NCBI RefSeq assembly: GCF_015350805.1
Contig: NZ_JADKSG010000001.1
Location: 1,302,001 to 1,366,000, forward strand
DNA length: 64,000 nt
Direction of reading: 5' to 3'
Source: Herbiconiux sp. VKM Ac-1786
GTDB lineage: Bacteria; Actinomycetota; Actinomycetes; Actinomycetales; Microbacteriaceae
Part shown: positions 15,601-24,219 of the stretch, one piece after another
Numbering within the stretch: position 1 is the stretch's first letter
Layout of the letters: each line of letters begins with the position of its first letter
Translations under genes and position numbers: made by a program
Notes under the pieces: model-generated
What the model was told of the DNA's origin: nothing
Databases searched by the model: none
What the model saw: only the letters and a program-made list of their open reading frames with translations

Positions 15601-16901
15601 AGCATCTCGACGTCGACCGCCTCCGTCACCCCGCGCCGCTCAGCGAGCAGCCAGGCCCAGGCGAGGTCGAACAGGTTGTGCCCGGCGACCCCGATGCGCA
15701 CCGCGTCGACGTGCTCGGGTCGCAGCGCCCAGTCGAGCACCCGCTTGTAGTTGGTGTCGGTCTGCTGCTTCGAGTCGTACGTGGCCTGGGGCCAGCCGTG
15801 CAGCACGGCGTCGACGTGCTCCATCGCGAGGTTCGCGCCCTTCACGACGCGCACCTTGATCGGTGCTCCGCCGCGGCTGCGACGTTCGGCGGACCACTCG
15901 TGCAGGCGCTGGAGCGCCGGCAGCGCATCCGGCAGATAGGCCTGCAGCACGATGCCGGCCTCGAGGTCGAGGAAGTCGGGCTCGTCGAGGATGCGCTGGA
16001 AGACCGCGATCGTCAGGTCGAGATCGCGGTACTCCTCCATGTCGAGGTTGATGAAGGTGCGATCCAGATGCTCGCCCGGCGCCTCGAGCCCGAGCGGGCT
16101 CTTCTTCGCCGCGATGCGGTAGAGCGGGATGAGCGTCTGCGCCACCCGCTCGACCGTCTCGTCGAAGGCCCACATGGACAGCTGGGCCGCGACCGAGGAG
16201 ACCTTCACCGAGACGTAGTCGACGTCGGGCCGCTGCAGCAGCTTCTTCGTGCCGTTCAACCGGTTCTCGGCCTCACGGTCACCCAGCACGGCCTCGCCGA
16301 GGAGGTTGATGTTGAGGCGCACGGCACCGTCGCCGGCCTCGCGCAGCTTGGCGACGGCGGGCCCGAACTTGGAGGGCCGGGAGTCGACGATCAGGTGACC
16401 GACCATGGCCCGCAGCACGCGCCGGGCCAGCGGCACCACCGCCTGCGGCAGCACCTCGCCGACGGCACCGCCCGTGACGACCGCCGCCCGGAGCGCGGGC
16501 GGGAGGAAGTGCGGCACCCGCTCCGCCAGCCGCTTCAGGTTCTTCGCGGCGACCGCGAGGTCTTCGGGCCGCGCCACACCGTCGACGAAGCCCACGGTGA
16601 AGCCCAGCCCGTCGGGGTCTTTCAGCACCCCGGCCAGCCGCGCCGCCGCCGGATCCACCGGCGCCCCCGCGCTCTCGTCGACCCACCGCCGCGCCAACGC
16701 CACCGCCGCCTCGGCGAGCGGCACCGACGAGTCGACGACCGATGCATCGACGGCCGCCGCATCGCCAGCCACCGCGGCGACGACCCCGGCGTCACCCCCC
16801 GCCTCACCCGCACCGTCGACCCGCAGGGCACCCGCCGCCGTCCCGTCGTCCGAAGGCTCGCCCGAAGCAGGCTGGGACGGGTGGGAGTGCAGCTCGGTCA
16901 T
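12654..16901 (-). CDS. putA: Bifunctional proline dehydrogenase / glutamate semialdehyde dehydrogenase with an inserted linker
   Basis: A 1415-residue protein oxidising proline to glutamate in two steps. Residues about 100-500 are the FAD-dependent proline dehydrogenase barrel (SKFGPAVAKL, LNINLLGEAVLG, IALYR-like core, VRVVKGANLAMEH, then DANFMSSLFELA). Residues about 740-1250 are the aldehyde dehydrogenase, with PPWNFPVAIPAGG, the general base Glu in LLAETSGKNA and the catalytic Cys in GHAGQKCSAASL. Between them, about residues 515-745, is a low-complexity acidic Ala/Glu/Ser region with an 11-residue tandem repeat; most two-domain actinobacterial homologues lack so long a spacer. TATCCT ends six bases before the ATG, so the message is probably leaderless. 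It is divergent from the oxidoreductase at 16944. Confidence 0.93.
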   Translation of the reverse strand: MTELHSHPSQPASGEPSDDGTAAGALRVDGAGEAGGDAGVVAAVAGDAAAVDASVVDSSVPLAEAAVALARRWVDESAGAPVDPAAARLAGVLKDPDGLGFTVGFVDGVARPEDLAVAAKNLKRLAERVPHFLPPALRAAVVTGGAVGEVLPQAVVPLARRVLRAMVGHLIVDSRPSKFGPAVAKLREAGDGAVRLNINLLGEAVLGDREAENRLNGTKKLLQRPDVDYVSVKVSSVAAQLSMWAFDETVERVAQTLIPLYRIAAKKSPLGLEAPGEHLDRTFINLDMEEYRDLDLTIAVFQRILDEPDFLDLEAGIVLQAYLPDALPALQRLHEWSAERRSRGGAPIKVRVVKGANLAMEHVDAVLHGWPQATYDSKQQTDTNYKRVLDWALRPEHVDAVRIGVAGHNLFDLAWAWLLAERRGVTEAVDVEMLLGMATGQAEAVRKTVGSLLLYTPVVAPKEFDVAIGYLVRRLEENASDANFMSSLFELASTPSAFDKERDRFLASLADLEAELGSAAAADAAPFSDPAGDADAERPPLAEEDAALLSVADVDGVQSPVAGDGVSAESPVAGDGACAESPVDEVDAGAVVGEAELSELEREAREALRVALAELEAEQARQVSLAELRAETAAIVLDDEGGEDASEPAAEIAGGGSSASAAVAADGPVGERSPAGVAESASASTGSTGRAASGAGDSEFEVSGPGAPGALGAVGGGAGAPLGARRTQDRMTGDLEPAAAEFRNTPDTDTSLAANRVWGARILARVAGSTLGAETIESARVDDEVQLDGIVTAAVAAGERWGARSAAERAGYIRRAGYALEANRDRLIEVMAAETGKTIDQADPEVSEAIDFARYYAHTALELDTVDGAVFVPSRLTVVVPPWNFPVAIPAGGVLAALAAGSAVIIKPAPQARRSAAVMVEALWESGIPRELLTLVDVDEGDLGKQLMSDERVDRLILTGSYDTAALFRSWRPTLPLLAETSGKNAIVVSPSADLDLAVADLVSSAFGHAGQKCSAASLVILVGSVARSERFRRQLVDAVTSLKVGWPTDPESRMGPLIEPASGKLAEALTTLGPGERWLVEPKQLDGSGRLWSPGVREGVLPNSDFHLTEYFGPVLGILHATSLEQAIELQNSVPYGLTAGLHSLDSDEIRQWLAKVEAGNLYVNRGITGAIVRRQPFGGWKKSSVGAGAKAGGPNYLVHLGDWRTEPGEPGEGPNLAGLVPSVVQLLESATAGLDWADFDFARRGAKSDQAAITSFFAPSDPSALGIERNVLRYRPVPVAIRLSEGRPLHELVRVLAAATLAGARVSVSSASKLPRPLRVLLKERGVKVVIEKDAAWIKRAPQFVGEVPRIRLIGGDAGALAVALDGSPELAVHAGEVTRAGRLELLPFLREQAVSATAHRFGNPTPLLDGLL
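15153..15229. repeat. 33-bp tandem repeat inside putA
   Basis: A 33-bp unit beginning CACCGGCGACT recurs at 15153, 15186 and (partially) 15219. The period equals 11 codons and the reading frame is kept, giving SPVAGDGVSAE-type repeats in the inter-domain linker of PutA. Confidence 0.8.
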
Positions 16902-16907
16902 GCTCCG

Positions 16908-16913
16908 AGGATA
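16908..16913 (-). promoter_or_regulatory. -10 hexamer of a leaderless putA message
   Basis: TATCCT on the minus strand ends six bases before the putA ATG. On the other strand TAGGCT at 16932-16937 serves the divergent gene at 16944 in the same way. Confidence 0.5.
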
Positions 16914-16943
16914 GATCGGGTGCACCGCCGTTAGGCTCAGGGC

Positions 16944-18518
16944 ATGCCCGCTGTGCAGAACTTCGACGTCGTGGTCGTCGGTGGAGGACACAACGGCCTC
17001 GTGGCCGCCGCCTATCTCGCCCGAGCCAGCCGCTCCGTCTGCGTGCTCGAGAAGAACTACGTGCTCGGCGGCGCCGCCGTCTCGGCGTATGCCTTCGACG
17101 GCATGGAGGCCCGCCTGAGCCGCTACTCCTACCTCGTCAGCCTCCTCCCCAGCTCCATCATCGACGACCTCGGGCTCGACCTCGAGCTGGTGCGCCGCCG
17201 CTACTCCTCCTACACTCCCGAACCCGGATCCGACCGCGGCCTCCTCATCGACAACCATGACCCGGCGGCCACCCGAGCATCCTTCGCCGACATCGGAGCC
17301 GGGCACGACGCCGACGCATTCGACGCCCTGACCGCCGACCTCGCCCGGGTCGCCGCGGCCGTCTGGCCCACGATGACCGGCCCGCTGCCCACCGAGTCCG
17401 AGGTGCGACGGATGCTCGGGGACGACGCCCTGTGGATGGAGCTGTTCGAGCATCCACTCGGCCGCACCCTGCGCGACCGCTTCGAGAACGACCTGGTGCG
17501 CGGCGTGGTCGCGACCGACGGCCTGATCGGCACCTTCGCCTCGCTCGACGACCCGTCGCTGCAGCAGAACATCTGCTTCCTCTATCACGTGATCGGCGGC
17601 GGCACCGGGGACTGGGACGTGCCCGTCGGGGGCATGGGGGCCGTGACCGGCGAGCTCGAGCGGGTGGCGCGCGAGGCGGGCGTCGAGTTCCGCACGGGCG
17701 CCGAGGTGCTGGCCGTGTCACCCACCGGCACGGTCACGTACCGCGCCGGAAGCGTGGACGACCGTGAGGTGCACGGCGACCACGTCCTCGCCAACGTGGC
17801 CCCCTCCGTGCTCGCCCGCCTCCTCCCCGGCGACGAGACCGTGCAGACCGGGCCGAGCGAGCCCAGCGCAGAACCCGAAGGCGCCCAGACCAAGGTCAAC
17901 CTCCTCCTCCGCCGCCTCCCCCGCCTGCGCGACGACGCGATCGCCCCCGAGGCGGCCTTCGGCGGCACCTTCCACATCAACGAGCTCGCGTCCCAGCTCG
18001 AGCAGGCGGTGCGCGACGCCGAGGCCGGACGCGTTCCGAGCCCCGTGCCCGCCGAGATCTACTGCCACTCGCTCACCGACCCAAGCATCCTGTCGCCCGA
18101 GCTCCAGGAGCAGGGCGCGCAGACCCTGACCGTCTTCGCCCTGCACACCCCGCATCGCCTCGCCGCCTCCCGCGCCGAGCTGCAGGCCGCCGTGCTCGCC
18201 TCGCTGAACAGCGTGCTCGCCGAACCGATCGAGCCCCTGCTGCTCACCGACGCGGCCGGCCGCCCCTGCATCGAGACGAAGACCACGGCCGACCTCGAGC
18301 AGGCGCTCGGCCTGCCCGGCGGGCACATCTTCCACGGCCCGCTGAGCTGGCCCTTCCTGTCCGACGACGCCCCGCGCAGCACCCCCGCCGAACGCTGGGG
18401 CGTCGCGACCGGGCACGCGCGCATCCTGCTCTGCGGCGCCGGCTCGCGTCGCGGCGGCGGCGTCTCGGGCCTCGGCGGCCACAGCGCGGCGATGGCCGTG
18501 CTCGAAGCCACCGCCTGA
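16944..18518 (+). CDS. Phytoene-desaturase-like FAD oxidoreductase
   Basis: A 524-residue flavoprotein with the dinucleotide-binding motif FDVVVVGGGHNGLVAAAYLARA at the N-terminus followed by CVLEKNYVLGGAAV, and a C-terminal FAD contact GGVSGLGGHSAAMAVLEA. It resembles the PYROXD2/CrtI-like group, most members of which have no known substrate; no carotenoid genes are nearby. TAGGCT six bases before the ATG suggests a leaderless transcript. It is divergent from putA and lies 75 bases before a siderophore-interacting flavoprotein gene on the same strand. Confidence 0.85.
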   Translation: MPAVQNFDVVVVGGGHNGLVAAAYLARASRSVCVLEKNYVLGGAAVSAYAFDGMEARLSRYSYLVSLLPSSIIDDLGLDLELVRRRYSSYTPEPGSDRGLLIDNHDPAATRASFADIGAGHDADAFDALTADLARVAAAVWPTMTGPLPTESEVRRMLGDDALWMELFEHPLGRTLRDRFENDLVRGVVATDGLIGTFASLDDPSLQQNICFLYHVIGGGTGDWDVPVGGMGAVTGELERVAREAGVEFRTGAEVLAVSPTGTVTYRAGSVDDREVHGDHVLANVAPSVLARLLPGDETVQTGPSEPSAEPEGAQTKVNLLLRRLPRLRDDAIAPEAAFGGTFHINELASQLEQAVRDAEAGRVPSPVPAEIYCHSLTDPSILSPELQEQGAQTLTVFALHTPHRLAASRAELQAAVLASLNSVLAEPIEPLLLTDAAGRPCIETKTTADLEQALGLPGGHIFHGPLSWPFLSDDAPRSTPAERWGVATGHARILLCGAGSRRGGGVSGLGGHSAAMAVLEATA

Positions 18519-18593
18519 CCCCGCCCGACACCGGCCGCCACCTCCGACAAAGAGCCCCACTCCCCGTGACCACCGACCCGAAGCAGATTCCGG

Positions 18594-19421
18594 ATGCCCG
18601 CCCCCTTCGATCGCCCCACCACCCACCATCTCCCCGCGCTCCGCCACCTCACGGTGACCGCCGTCACCCGCATCACCCCTGTCTTCGCGCGCGTCACCCT
18701 CACCGGCCCCGACCTGGACGCGTTCCCCACCACCGGCCCCGACGACCACGTCAAGGTCTTCTTCCCCCACCCCGAGACCGGCGACATCACGGTGCCGAGC
18801 CCGCGCCTCCCCGGCGCCGACCTCGAGACCCCACGCGCGGAGGTCCTCGCCCGCGACTACACCCCGCGCGCCTTCCGCCCCGCCACCGAGGCCCGCCCGG
18901 CAACCGCCGACCACCCCGCCACGGAGGCCTGCCCCGCCGAACTCTACCTCGACATCCTCCTCCACGGCACCGGCGTCGCCTCCACCTGGGCCGCCTCCGC
19001 CCGCCCCGGCGACCGCCTCGTGGTCGGCGGCCCCCGTGTCTCGAAGGCCCTCCCCGCCGACACCGGATCGGTGCTCCTCCTCGGCGACGAGTCCGCCCTC
19101 CCCGCGATCGCCCGCTGGCTCGAACAGCTGCCCGAGGGCACGCCGATCACCGCCCTGCTCGAGGTCACCGACGCCCGAGCCCGCTCCTACTTCCCCGACG
19201 AGCTCCGGATGCGCGCCGACATCCTCTGGCTCCTCGGAGAGCACGGCGCCGGCCAGCTCCTCGCGGCACTCCGCGGCCTCGGCCCCCTCGACGCGCACAC
19301 CTTCGTCTTCGGCGCGGGCGAGGCCGCCGCCCTCGTCCCCCTCCGCCAGCACCTCCGCAAGGACCTCGCCCTCCCGGCCGCCCAGGTCGCCCTCAACGGC
19401 TACTGGAAGACCGACGCCTGA
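18594..19421 (+). CDS. Siderophore-interacting protein (FAD/NAD(P)H ferric reductase)
   Basis: A 275-residue protein of the ViuB/SIP family, which reduces Fe(III)-siderophores in the cytosol. The FAD domain (ITPVFARVTLTGPDLDAF, DDHVKVFFP, RDYTPRAF) is followed by the NAD(P)H domain (LLLGDESALPAIARWLEQLPEGTPITALLEV, FVFGAGEAAALVPLRQHL, ALNGYWKTDA). The usual RxYT FAD motif is RDYT. An Ala/Pro/Thr-rich insertion sits after it. The start ATG has only a weak ribosome site. Its stop is within two bases of the stop of the convergent thioesterase gene. No iron box is visible immediately upstream. Confidence 0.9.
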   Translation: MPAPFDRPTTHHLPALRHLTVTAVTRITPVFARVTLTGPDLDAFPTTGPDDHVKVFFPHPETGDITVPSPRLPGADLETPRAEVLARDYTPRAFRPATEARPATADHPATEACPAELYLDILLHGTGVASTWAASARPGDRLVVGGPRVSKALPADTGSVLLLGDESALPAIARWLEQLPEGTPITALLEVTDARARSYFPDELRMRADILWLLGEHGAGQLLAALRGLGPLDAHTFVFGAGEAAALVPLRQHLRKDLALPAAQVALNGYWKTDA

Positions 19422-19422
19422 C

Positions 19423-19977
19423 TCAGCTCCAGTCGCTGCGCGCCGGCACCTTCGTCGACGGCAGCTGCGTGCCGTCGGCCCAGCCCGCGATCCACGACGG
19501 CATCCGCCCGTCCGACGGCGCCGCCCCCACCCCGGGGAGCCCCATCACCTCCGGCACCGTCACGATCCCCCCGGCCCGCTTCAGCAGCCGCGCCCGGATG
19601 AACGCCCGCGCGTACACCTCCCCCTTCACCACGAACCGCTGCTCGACGTAGAGCGAGCGCTCGTCGAACCCGAGCATCCGGGTCTCGACCTCGAAGCGCT
19701 GCCACAGCTCGAGCGACCGCCGGAAGCTCATCGTCTCCGCCACCACCACCGGGTACCACCCGCGTCGCTGCAGCTCGGGCCACAGCCCGCTGCGGGTGAG
19801 CAGGTCGAGCCGGGCGATGTCGAGCAGCGAGAAGTAGACCCCGTTGTTCATGTGCCGCAGCACGTCGAGGTCGGTCGGCAGCACGCGGAACGGCCGGCTC
19901 CCGACGTCCCAGATGCCGAGCGGGGAGCGCAGGCGCGCGCTGAGCATGCCGACCAGGGTCCGGAAGAAGAAGTGCAC
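19423..19977 (-). CDS. Hotdog-fold thioesterase
   Basis: A 184-residue acyl-CoA thioesterase-like protein. The 4HBT signature is VLPTDLDVLRHMNNGVYFSLLDIARLDLL, containing the catalytic Asp and the N-end helix, followed by VVAETMSFRRSLELWQRFEVETRMLGFDERSLYVEQRFV. The usual role is hydrolysis of medium or long acyl thioesters in the cytosol. The start codon is GTG; TACGAT ends six bases before it, so the message is probably leaderless. The C-terminus is Pro/Ser-rich. Confidence 0.82.
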   Translation of the reverse strand: MHFFFRTLVGMLSARLRSPLGIWDVGSRPFRVLPTDLDVLRHMNNGVYFSLLDIARLDLLTRSGLWPELQRRGWYPVVVAETMSFRRSLELWQRFEVETRMLGFDERSLYVEQRFVVKGEVYARAFIRARLLKRAGGIVTVPEVMGLPGVGAAPSDGRMPSWIAGWADGTQLPSTKVPARSDWS

Positions 19978-20075
19978 GCAGCGATCGTAGACATCCTGCG
20001 GCAGACCAGACCGACCGCTGTGAACACCTACAAAAAGAGAGGGCGCCGAGGGCCCGGTCGTCCAGCCCCGACGAC

Positions 20076-20081
20076 TAAAAT
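20076..20081 (+). promoter_or_regulatory. -10 hexamer of a leaderless trhO message
   Basis: TAAAAT ends six bases before the trhO ATG at 20088. It is one of the most AT-rich hexamers in this region. Confidence 0.55.
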
Positions 20082-20087
20082 CAGCGG

Positions 20088-21020
20088 ATGCCCGTGCCGA
20101 AGATCATCCTCTACTACGTCTTCGCGCCCGTGCCCGACCCCGACGCCGTGCGGCTGTGGCAGCGCGACCTGGCCGAGTCGCTCGGGCTGCGGGGGCGCAT
20201 CCTGATCTCGGCCGACGGCATCAACGGAACGCTCGGCGGCGAGCTCGACGCGGTGAAGCGCTATGTGCGGAAGACCCGGGAGTTCGCGCCGTTCGCAGGC
20301 CTCGACGTGAAGTGGAGCGAGGGCACCGGGCTCGAGGAGGGGCCGGCCTCGAAGCACACGGTGTACCGGGCGAGCATCGACTTCCCGCGGCTGAGCGTGA
20401 AGGTGCGCAACGAGATCGTCAGCTTCGGCGCCCCGGGCGAGCTGACGGTCGACGCGGGCGGCGTCGTGGGCGGCGGCACCCGTCTCGCACCCGAGGCGCT
20501 GCACGAGCTGGTCGAGGCCAAGCGCGCCGCGGGCGAGGAGGTCGTGTTCTTCGACGGCCGCAACGCCTTCGAGGCCGCGATCGGCCGCTTCGAGGGAGCG
20601 GTCGTGCCCGACGTGGCGACCACCCGCGACTTCGTCGCCGAGCTCGACAGCGGCAAGTACGACCACCTCAAGGACAAGCCGGTCGTCACGTACTGCACCG
20701 GCGGCATCCGCTGCGAGGTGCTCTCGGCGCTGATGACCGCGCGCGGCTTCGGCGAGGTCTACCAGCTCGACGGCGGCATCGTGCGCTACGCCGAGGCCTT
20801 CGCCGACCGGGGCCTGTGGAAGGGCGCCCTCTACGTCTTCGACGGCCGCGGCTCGCTCGGCTTCGGCCGCGACCCGGCCCCGATCGCTCGCTGCACCGTC
20901 TGCGACGCCCCCACCTCGACCCTGCGCAACTGCGCCGACCCCTCCTGCCGCGAGCAGCTCGTCGCCTGCGCCGCCCACCCTCCGCTGCACTGCGCCGCCC
21001 ACGCCCCGACCCCCGCCTGA
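20088..21020 (+). CDS. trhO: tRNA uridine-34 hydroxylase (rhodanese-related)
   Basis: A 310-residue TrhO/YceA protein, which hydroxylates U34 of tRNAs on the way to 5-(carboxy)methoxyuridine. The N-terminal acylphosphatase-like region has [18 protein letters not shown]. The rhodanese domain has [22 protein letters not shown] and the catalytic loop [10 protein letters not shown] with Cys203. The C-terminal Cys cluster [21 protein letters not shown] could bind metal. The start is set by TAAAAT six bases upstream. Length and domain order are normal for the family. Confidence 0.92.
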   Translation: MPVPKIILYYVFAPVPDPDAVRLWQRDLAESLGLRGRILISADGINGTLGGELDAVKRYVRKTREFAPFAGLDVKWSEGTGLEEGPASKHTVYRASIDFPRLSVKVRNEIVSFGAPGELTVDAGGVVGGGTRLAPEALHELVEAKRAAGEEVVFFDGRNAFEAAIGRFEGAVVPDVATTRDFVAELDSGKYDHLKDKPVVTYCTGGIRCEVLSALMTARGFGEVYQLDGGIVRYAEAFADRGLWKGALYVFDGRGSLGFGRDPAPIARCTVCDAPTSTLRNCADPSCREQLVACAAHPPLHCAAHAPTPA

Positions 21021-21064
21021 GATCGCCGGATGCGCTGGCCGCCGCAGAAGTGTACGGTGTCCAC

Positions 21065-21676
21065 ATGACTGCCACCGTGACCCCGATCCTGGTCGGCACC
21101 CTGCTCGCCGGCGACGAGCGGATGCCCATGTACGTGCACCTCGTCGACCACCCCCTCGGGCGGGTGCTCGTCGACACCGGCCTGACCGAGCTGCACCCCG
21201 CGGTCGCCGACATGGATCCGCAGTTGCAACCCCTCTCGGACGAGCGCCTCGACCTCGCGAGCGTCACCGCGGTGGTCAACACCCACCTGCACTTCGACCA
21301 CTGCGGCGGGAACCACCTCTTCGCCGGCACGCCGGTGCACGTGCAGCGCCGGGAGCTCGAGGACGCCCGCGCGCTCGACGACTACACGATCCGGGAGTGG
21401 GTGGAGGCACCCGGAGTGGACTACACCGAGGTCGACGGCGAACTCGAGCTCCTGCCCGGGGTGCGGCTGCTGCCCGCGCCCGGCCACACGGCGGGCTCGC
21501 AGATCGTCACCGTCGAGACCGACCGGGGCCTCGTCGTGATCGCGGGCGACACCGCCGTCTGGGGCGGTGAGCTCGACGAGCCGACCACCGAGGGCCAGCG
21601 GCTCATCCTCGCGCTCGACCCGCACGAGGTCTGGCTCAGCCACGCCGACGAGCCCTGGGTGCCGCGGCCGAGCTGA
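21065..21676 (+). CDS. MBL-fold hydrolase, AHL-lactonase-like
   Basis: A 203-residue metallo-beta-lactamase-fold protein. The metal motif HLHFDHCGGNH is at about residues 78-88, followed by LPAPGHTAGSQIV and IAGDTAVWGGEL, which supply the remaining ligands. Similar short proteins are annotated as N-acyl homoserine lactonases, but the substrate cannot be told from sequence. TACGGT six bases before the ATG implies a leaderless message. The reading frame extends upstream through trhO, but that part is a shadow. Confidence 0.85.
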   Translation: MTATVTPILVGTLLAGDERMPMYVHLVDHPLGRVLVDTGLTELHPAVADMDPQLQPLSDERLDLASVTAVVNTHLHFDHCGGNHLFAGTPVHVQRRELEDARALDDYTIREWVEAPGVDYTEVDGELELLPGVRLLPAPGHTAGSQIVTVETDRGLVVIAGDTAVWGGELDEPTTEGQRLILALDPHEVWLSHADEPWVPRPS

Positions 21677-21747
21677 GCGGCCCGGCATCCGACCCGACAC
21701 GAGCGCCGACCCGGCACGAGCCACGACCCGAGCCGTATGCTCGCACC

Positions 21748-22596
21748 ATGACCGACCCGCAGCGCACCACCGCCGCCGGCAGCGCCGACGCCTACGACCC
21801 CGCCGTCGCCCACCCCAGCCACGAGCTCGTGCACGACCGCGCCGACGCCCTGCTCGCGCTGCACCACGCGCCCGAGATCCTCACCGTGGTCAACGTCTGG
21901 GACGTCGCGAGCGCGAGCGTGCTCGCCGACCTGCCCCAGACGAAGGCGCTGGCCACGGCCAGCCACGCGATCGCCGCCTCGTACGGCTACGAGGACGGCG
22001 AGCGCATCCCCGTCGACCTGATGATCGAGGCCGTCGGCCGCATCGCGCTGTCGACGTCGCTGCCCGTGAGCGCCGACCTCGAGGCCGGCTACGGCGACCC
22101 GGGCGAGACCGTGCGGCGCGCGATCGGCGTGGGCGTGGTCGGCGCGAACCTCGAGGACGCCATGCGCCCGCACATCGAGTCGGTCGAGAACGTCGCCGAG
22201 GTGGTCAAGGCGGCCGAGGCCGAGGGCGTGCGCTTCGTGCTCAATGCGAGAACGGATGCTCTGCTGCTGCGTGGCGACCGACCGCTCGACGACGCGGTGG
22301 CCGACGCCATCGAGCGCGGGCGGGCGTACCTCGACGCGGGCGCCGCCTGCGTGTTCGTGCCCGGCCTGATCGACGAGGAGCTGGCCGCCCGGCTCGTGGA
22401 GGGCATCGGCGAGCGCCGCGTGAGCGTGATCGGTGTGCCCGGGTCGCTCTCGCCGAAGCGCTACGAGGAGCTCGGCATCGCCCGCATCTCGTACGGGCCG
22501 TGGCCGCAGCGGGTGGCCCTGACCGCCCTCCAGCAGTCGGCCCTCGAGCTCTACGCGGGCGGCCAGCTGCCGCCGGGCACGCAGCTGCTCACCTGA
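21748..22596 (+). CDS. Isocitrate lyase / PEP mutase family protein
   Basis: A 282-residue TIM-barrel enzyme of the ICL/PEPM superfamily. Visible motifs are LTVVNVWDVASASVLADLP near residue 45, the metal-binding LPVSADLEAGYGDPGETVRRA, GANLEDAM and LNARTDALLLRG. It lacks the catalytic KKCGH loop of isocitrate lyase, so C-C or P-C lyase activity on another oxaloacetate-type substrate is more likely. TATGCT lies six bases before the ATG, so it is probably leaderless. Confidence 0.85.
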   Translation: MTDPQRTTAAGSADAYDPAVAHPSHELVHDRADALLALHHAPEILTVVNVWDVASASVLADLPQTKALATASHAIAASYGYEDGERIPVDLMIEAVGRIALSTSLPVSADLEAGYGDPGETVRRAIGVGVVGANLEDAMRPHIESVENVAEVVKAAEAEGVRFVLNARTDALLLRGDRPLDDAVADAIERGRAYLDAGAACVFVPGLIDEELAARLVEGIGERRVSVIGVPGSLSPKRYEELGIARISYGPWPQRVALTALQQSALELYAGGQLPPGTQLLT

Positions 22597-22636
22597 GCCG
22601 CCGCGCCGCCGCGCCGCCCGCCCCCCGCGCCGCCGG

Positions 22637-24085
22637 TCAGCGACCGCGCCGCGCCGCCCGGGCCTCGCGCCGTTCGAGCGCCCGACGGTGCGAGAACCGC
22701 CGCGCATCCGTGCCCGACAGCGCCAGCAGCACCAGCACGTCGAACGACAGCCCCACCAGGTTCGTCTGCAGCGTGATCTGCGGCCCCCCGCCGAAGAAGT
22801 CGACCGCGGTGATCAGGATGGCGGTGGTGCCGAGCCCCATCGCCGTGAACCGCGCCCAGTTGTGCCCGTGGAAGATCAGGAACGCCAGCACCGAGTACAG
22901 CGCGCTGATCACGAGCGCGAGCGCCACGAACACGGCCGCCACGAGCGACGACAGATACGCGGAGTCGGCGGGCGTCAGCGCCCCGGTCAGGGTGCGGAAG
23001 TCGAGCTGCCCGTCGCCGATCGAGAACGCCACGACGATCACCGCGATCAGCGCCGCGACCACCCGCGCCGCCATCAGCAGCACCCCGAGGTAGATCGAGG
23101 CCGGCCGCCCGGTGCCGGCGATGGGCGACTCCGAGAAGACGGCCGCGGGGCTCGGCGCCACCGGCTTCTCGGCGTGCGGCAGCCCGTCGGCCGCGGCCTC
23201 GTCGGAGCTCGGCAGCGGAACCACGGTCAGGTCGACGACGGGCAGGTCGCCGTCGGTGACGATGGCGTCGCCGCCGCCGTTGATGTGGTGGTAGCCGGTG
23301 GAGAAGTTGCGGATGAGCTCGACCGACGCATCCGGATTGCCGTCGACCAGCGTCGAGACGATGTGGTCGCGCTCCTTGTCGGTCTCCTTGTCGATGCGGT
23401 GGGTCACCTGCAACGTGAAGAAGGAGATGCCGATGCTGCGGTCGTAGGTGCCGGCCGCGAGCCAGTCGGCCTCGTGCCCGCCGGGCAGCAGCCAGCCCGC
23501 GGGGCAGCGCCAGAACCGCACGTGGTGCCGCTTCGAGGGGGTGCCCTCGACCTCCTGCTGGTAGGTGAAGGCCTGCACCGTGCCGAAGAGGTAGAGCCGT
23601 GAGACGGGCGCGCCCGGGTAGCTGCGGTTCAGCAGCGTGCCGCGCACGGTGCGGAGCGCCGAGGTGAGCCCCATGTCGTCGGCCCGGTGCCAGCCGGCCC
23701 GGATCATCGCCTCGTGGATCTGCTCCTCGCTGCCCCGAAGCGCCACGTTGACCGGGTCGCCGAGCAGCCCCTCACGCGTGCGGGCCCGCCCGATGAAGTA
23801 GTCGGGCACGTAGAACAGGGTCAGGATGCTGTGCACCCGCGGGAGCAGTAGGTACGCCACGACCACCCAGAACACCAGCAGGAACCACAGCTGCTGCCAG
23901 CCCCGGGCGAACGACTCGGTCACCACCAGGAAGGCGAGCCAGCCGATCGAGACGGTGCCGAAGAAGAAGAACACGCTGTCGACGACGAGTCCGACGGAGG
24001 CGCGCAGGGTACGGCGACGGATGTGCTCGGCGAGCGAGGAGTCCTCGAGCTCGCGCTCAGCCGCGTCGGCGTCCCGTGGAGCCAT
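22637..24085 (-). CDS. LssY C-terminal domain membrane protein
   Basis: A 482-residue protein with two or three N-terminal membrane helices (ASVGLVVDSVFFFFGTVSIGWLAFLVV, LWFLLVFWVVVAYLLL), a soluble LssY_C-like domain at about residues 110-280 (EEQIHEAMIRAGWHRAD, LYLFGTVQAFTYQQEV, KRHHVRFWRCP, THRIDKETDKERDHIVSTLV), and four C-terminal helices. The ATG at 24085 has AAGGA eight bases upstream; the ATG nine bases earlier overlaps that ribosome site and is less likely. The function is unknown. It stands alone, divergent from the ABC exporter pair. Confidence 0.8.
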   Translation of the reverse strand: MAPRDADAAERELEDSSLAEHIRRRTLRASVGLVVDSVFFFFGTVSIGWLAFLVVTESFARGWQQLWFLLVFWVVVAYLLLPRVHSILTLFYVPDYFIGRARTREGLLGDPVNVALRGSEEQIHEAMIRAGWHRADDMGLTSALRTVRGTLLNRSYPGAPVSRLYLFGTVQAFTYQQEVEGTPSKRHHVRFWRCPAGWLLPGGHEADWLAAGTYDRSIGISFFTLQVTHRIDKETDKERDHIVSTLVDGNPDASVELIRNFSTGYHHINGGGDAIVTDGDLPVVDLTVVPLPSSDEAAADGLPHAEKPVAPSPAAVFSESPIAGTGRPASIYLGVLLMAARVVAALIAVIVVAFSIGDGQLDFRTLTGALTPADSAYLSSLVAAVFVALALVISALYSVLAFLIFHGHNWARFTAMGLGTTAILITAVDFFGGGPQITLQTNLVGLSFDVLVLLALSGTDARRFSHRRALERREARAARRGR

Positions 24086-24219
24086 CCACAGCATCCTTTC
24101 GTCTCTGGGATTCTCTCAGATTCCCGGGATTCCTGTGACAAGCCGCGACCGCCACCCTAGGCTGGATGAGCGGTGGCGGCCGCGCGTTCCCCTTCCGGAC
24201 ACCGACAGGACAGGCATCC

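Noticed and set aside
16902-17588. N-terminal extension of PutA to 17588
   Set aside because: The extension overlaps the oxidoreductase gene on the other strand, has no family similarity, and the ATG at 16901 has a -10 six bases upstream.
18566-19651. Plus-strand frame starting at the GTG 18566
   Set aside because: It is a Pro/Arg/His-rich shadow; the siderophore-interacting protein is read in another frame from 18594.
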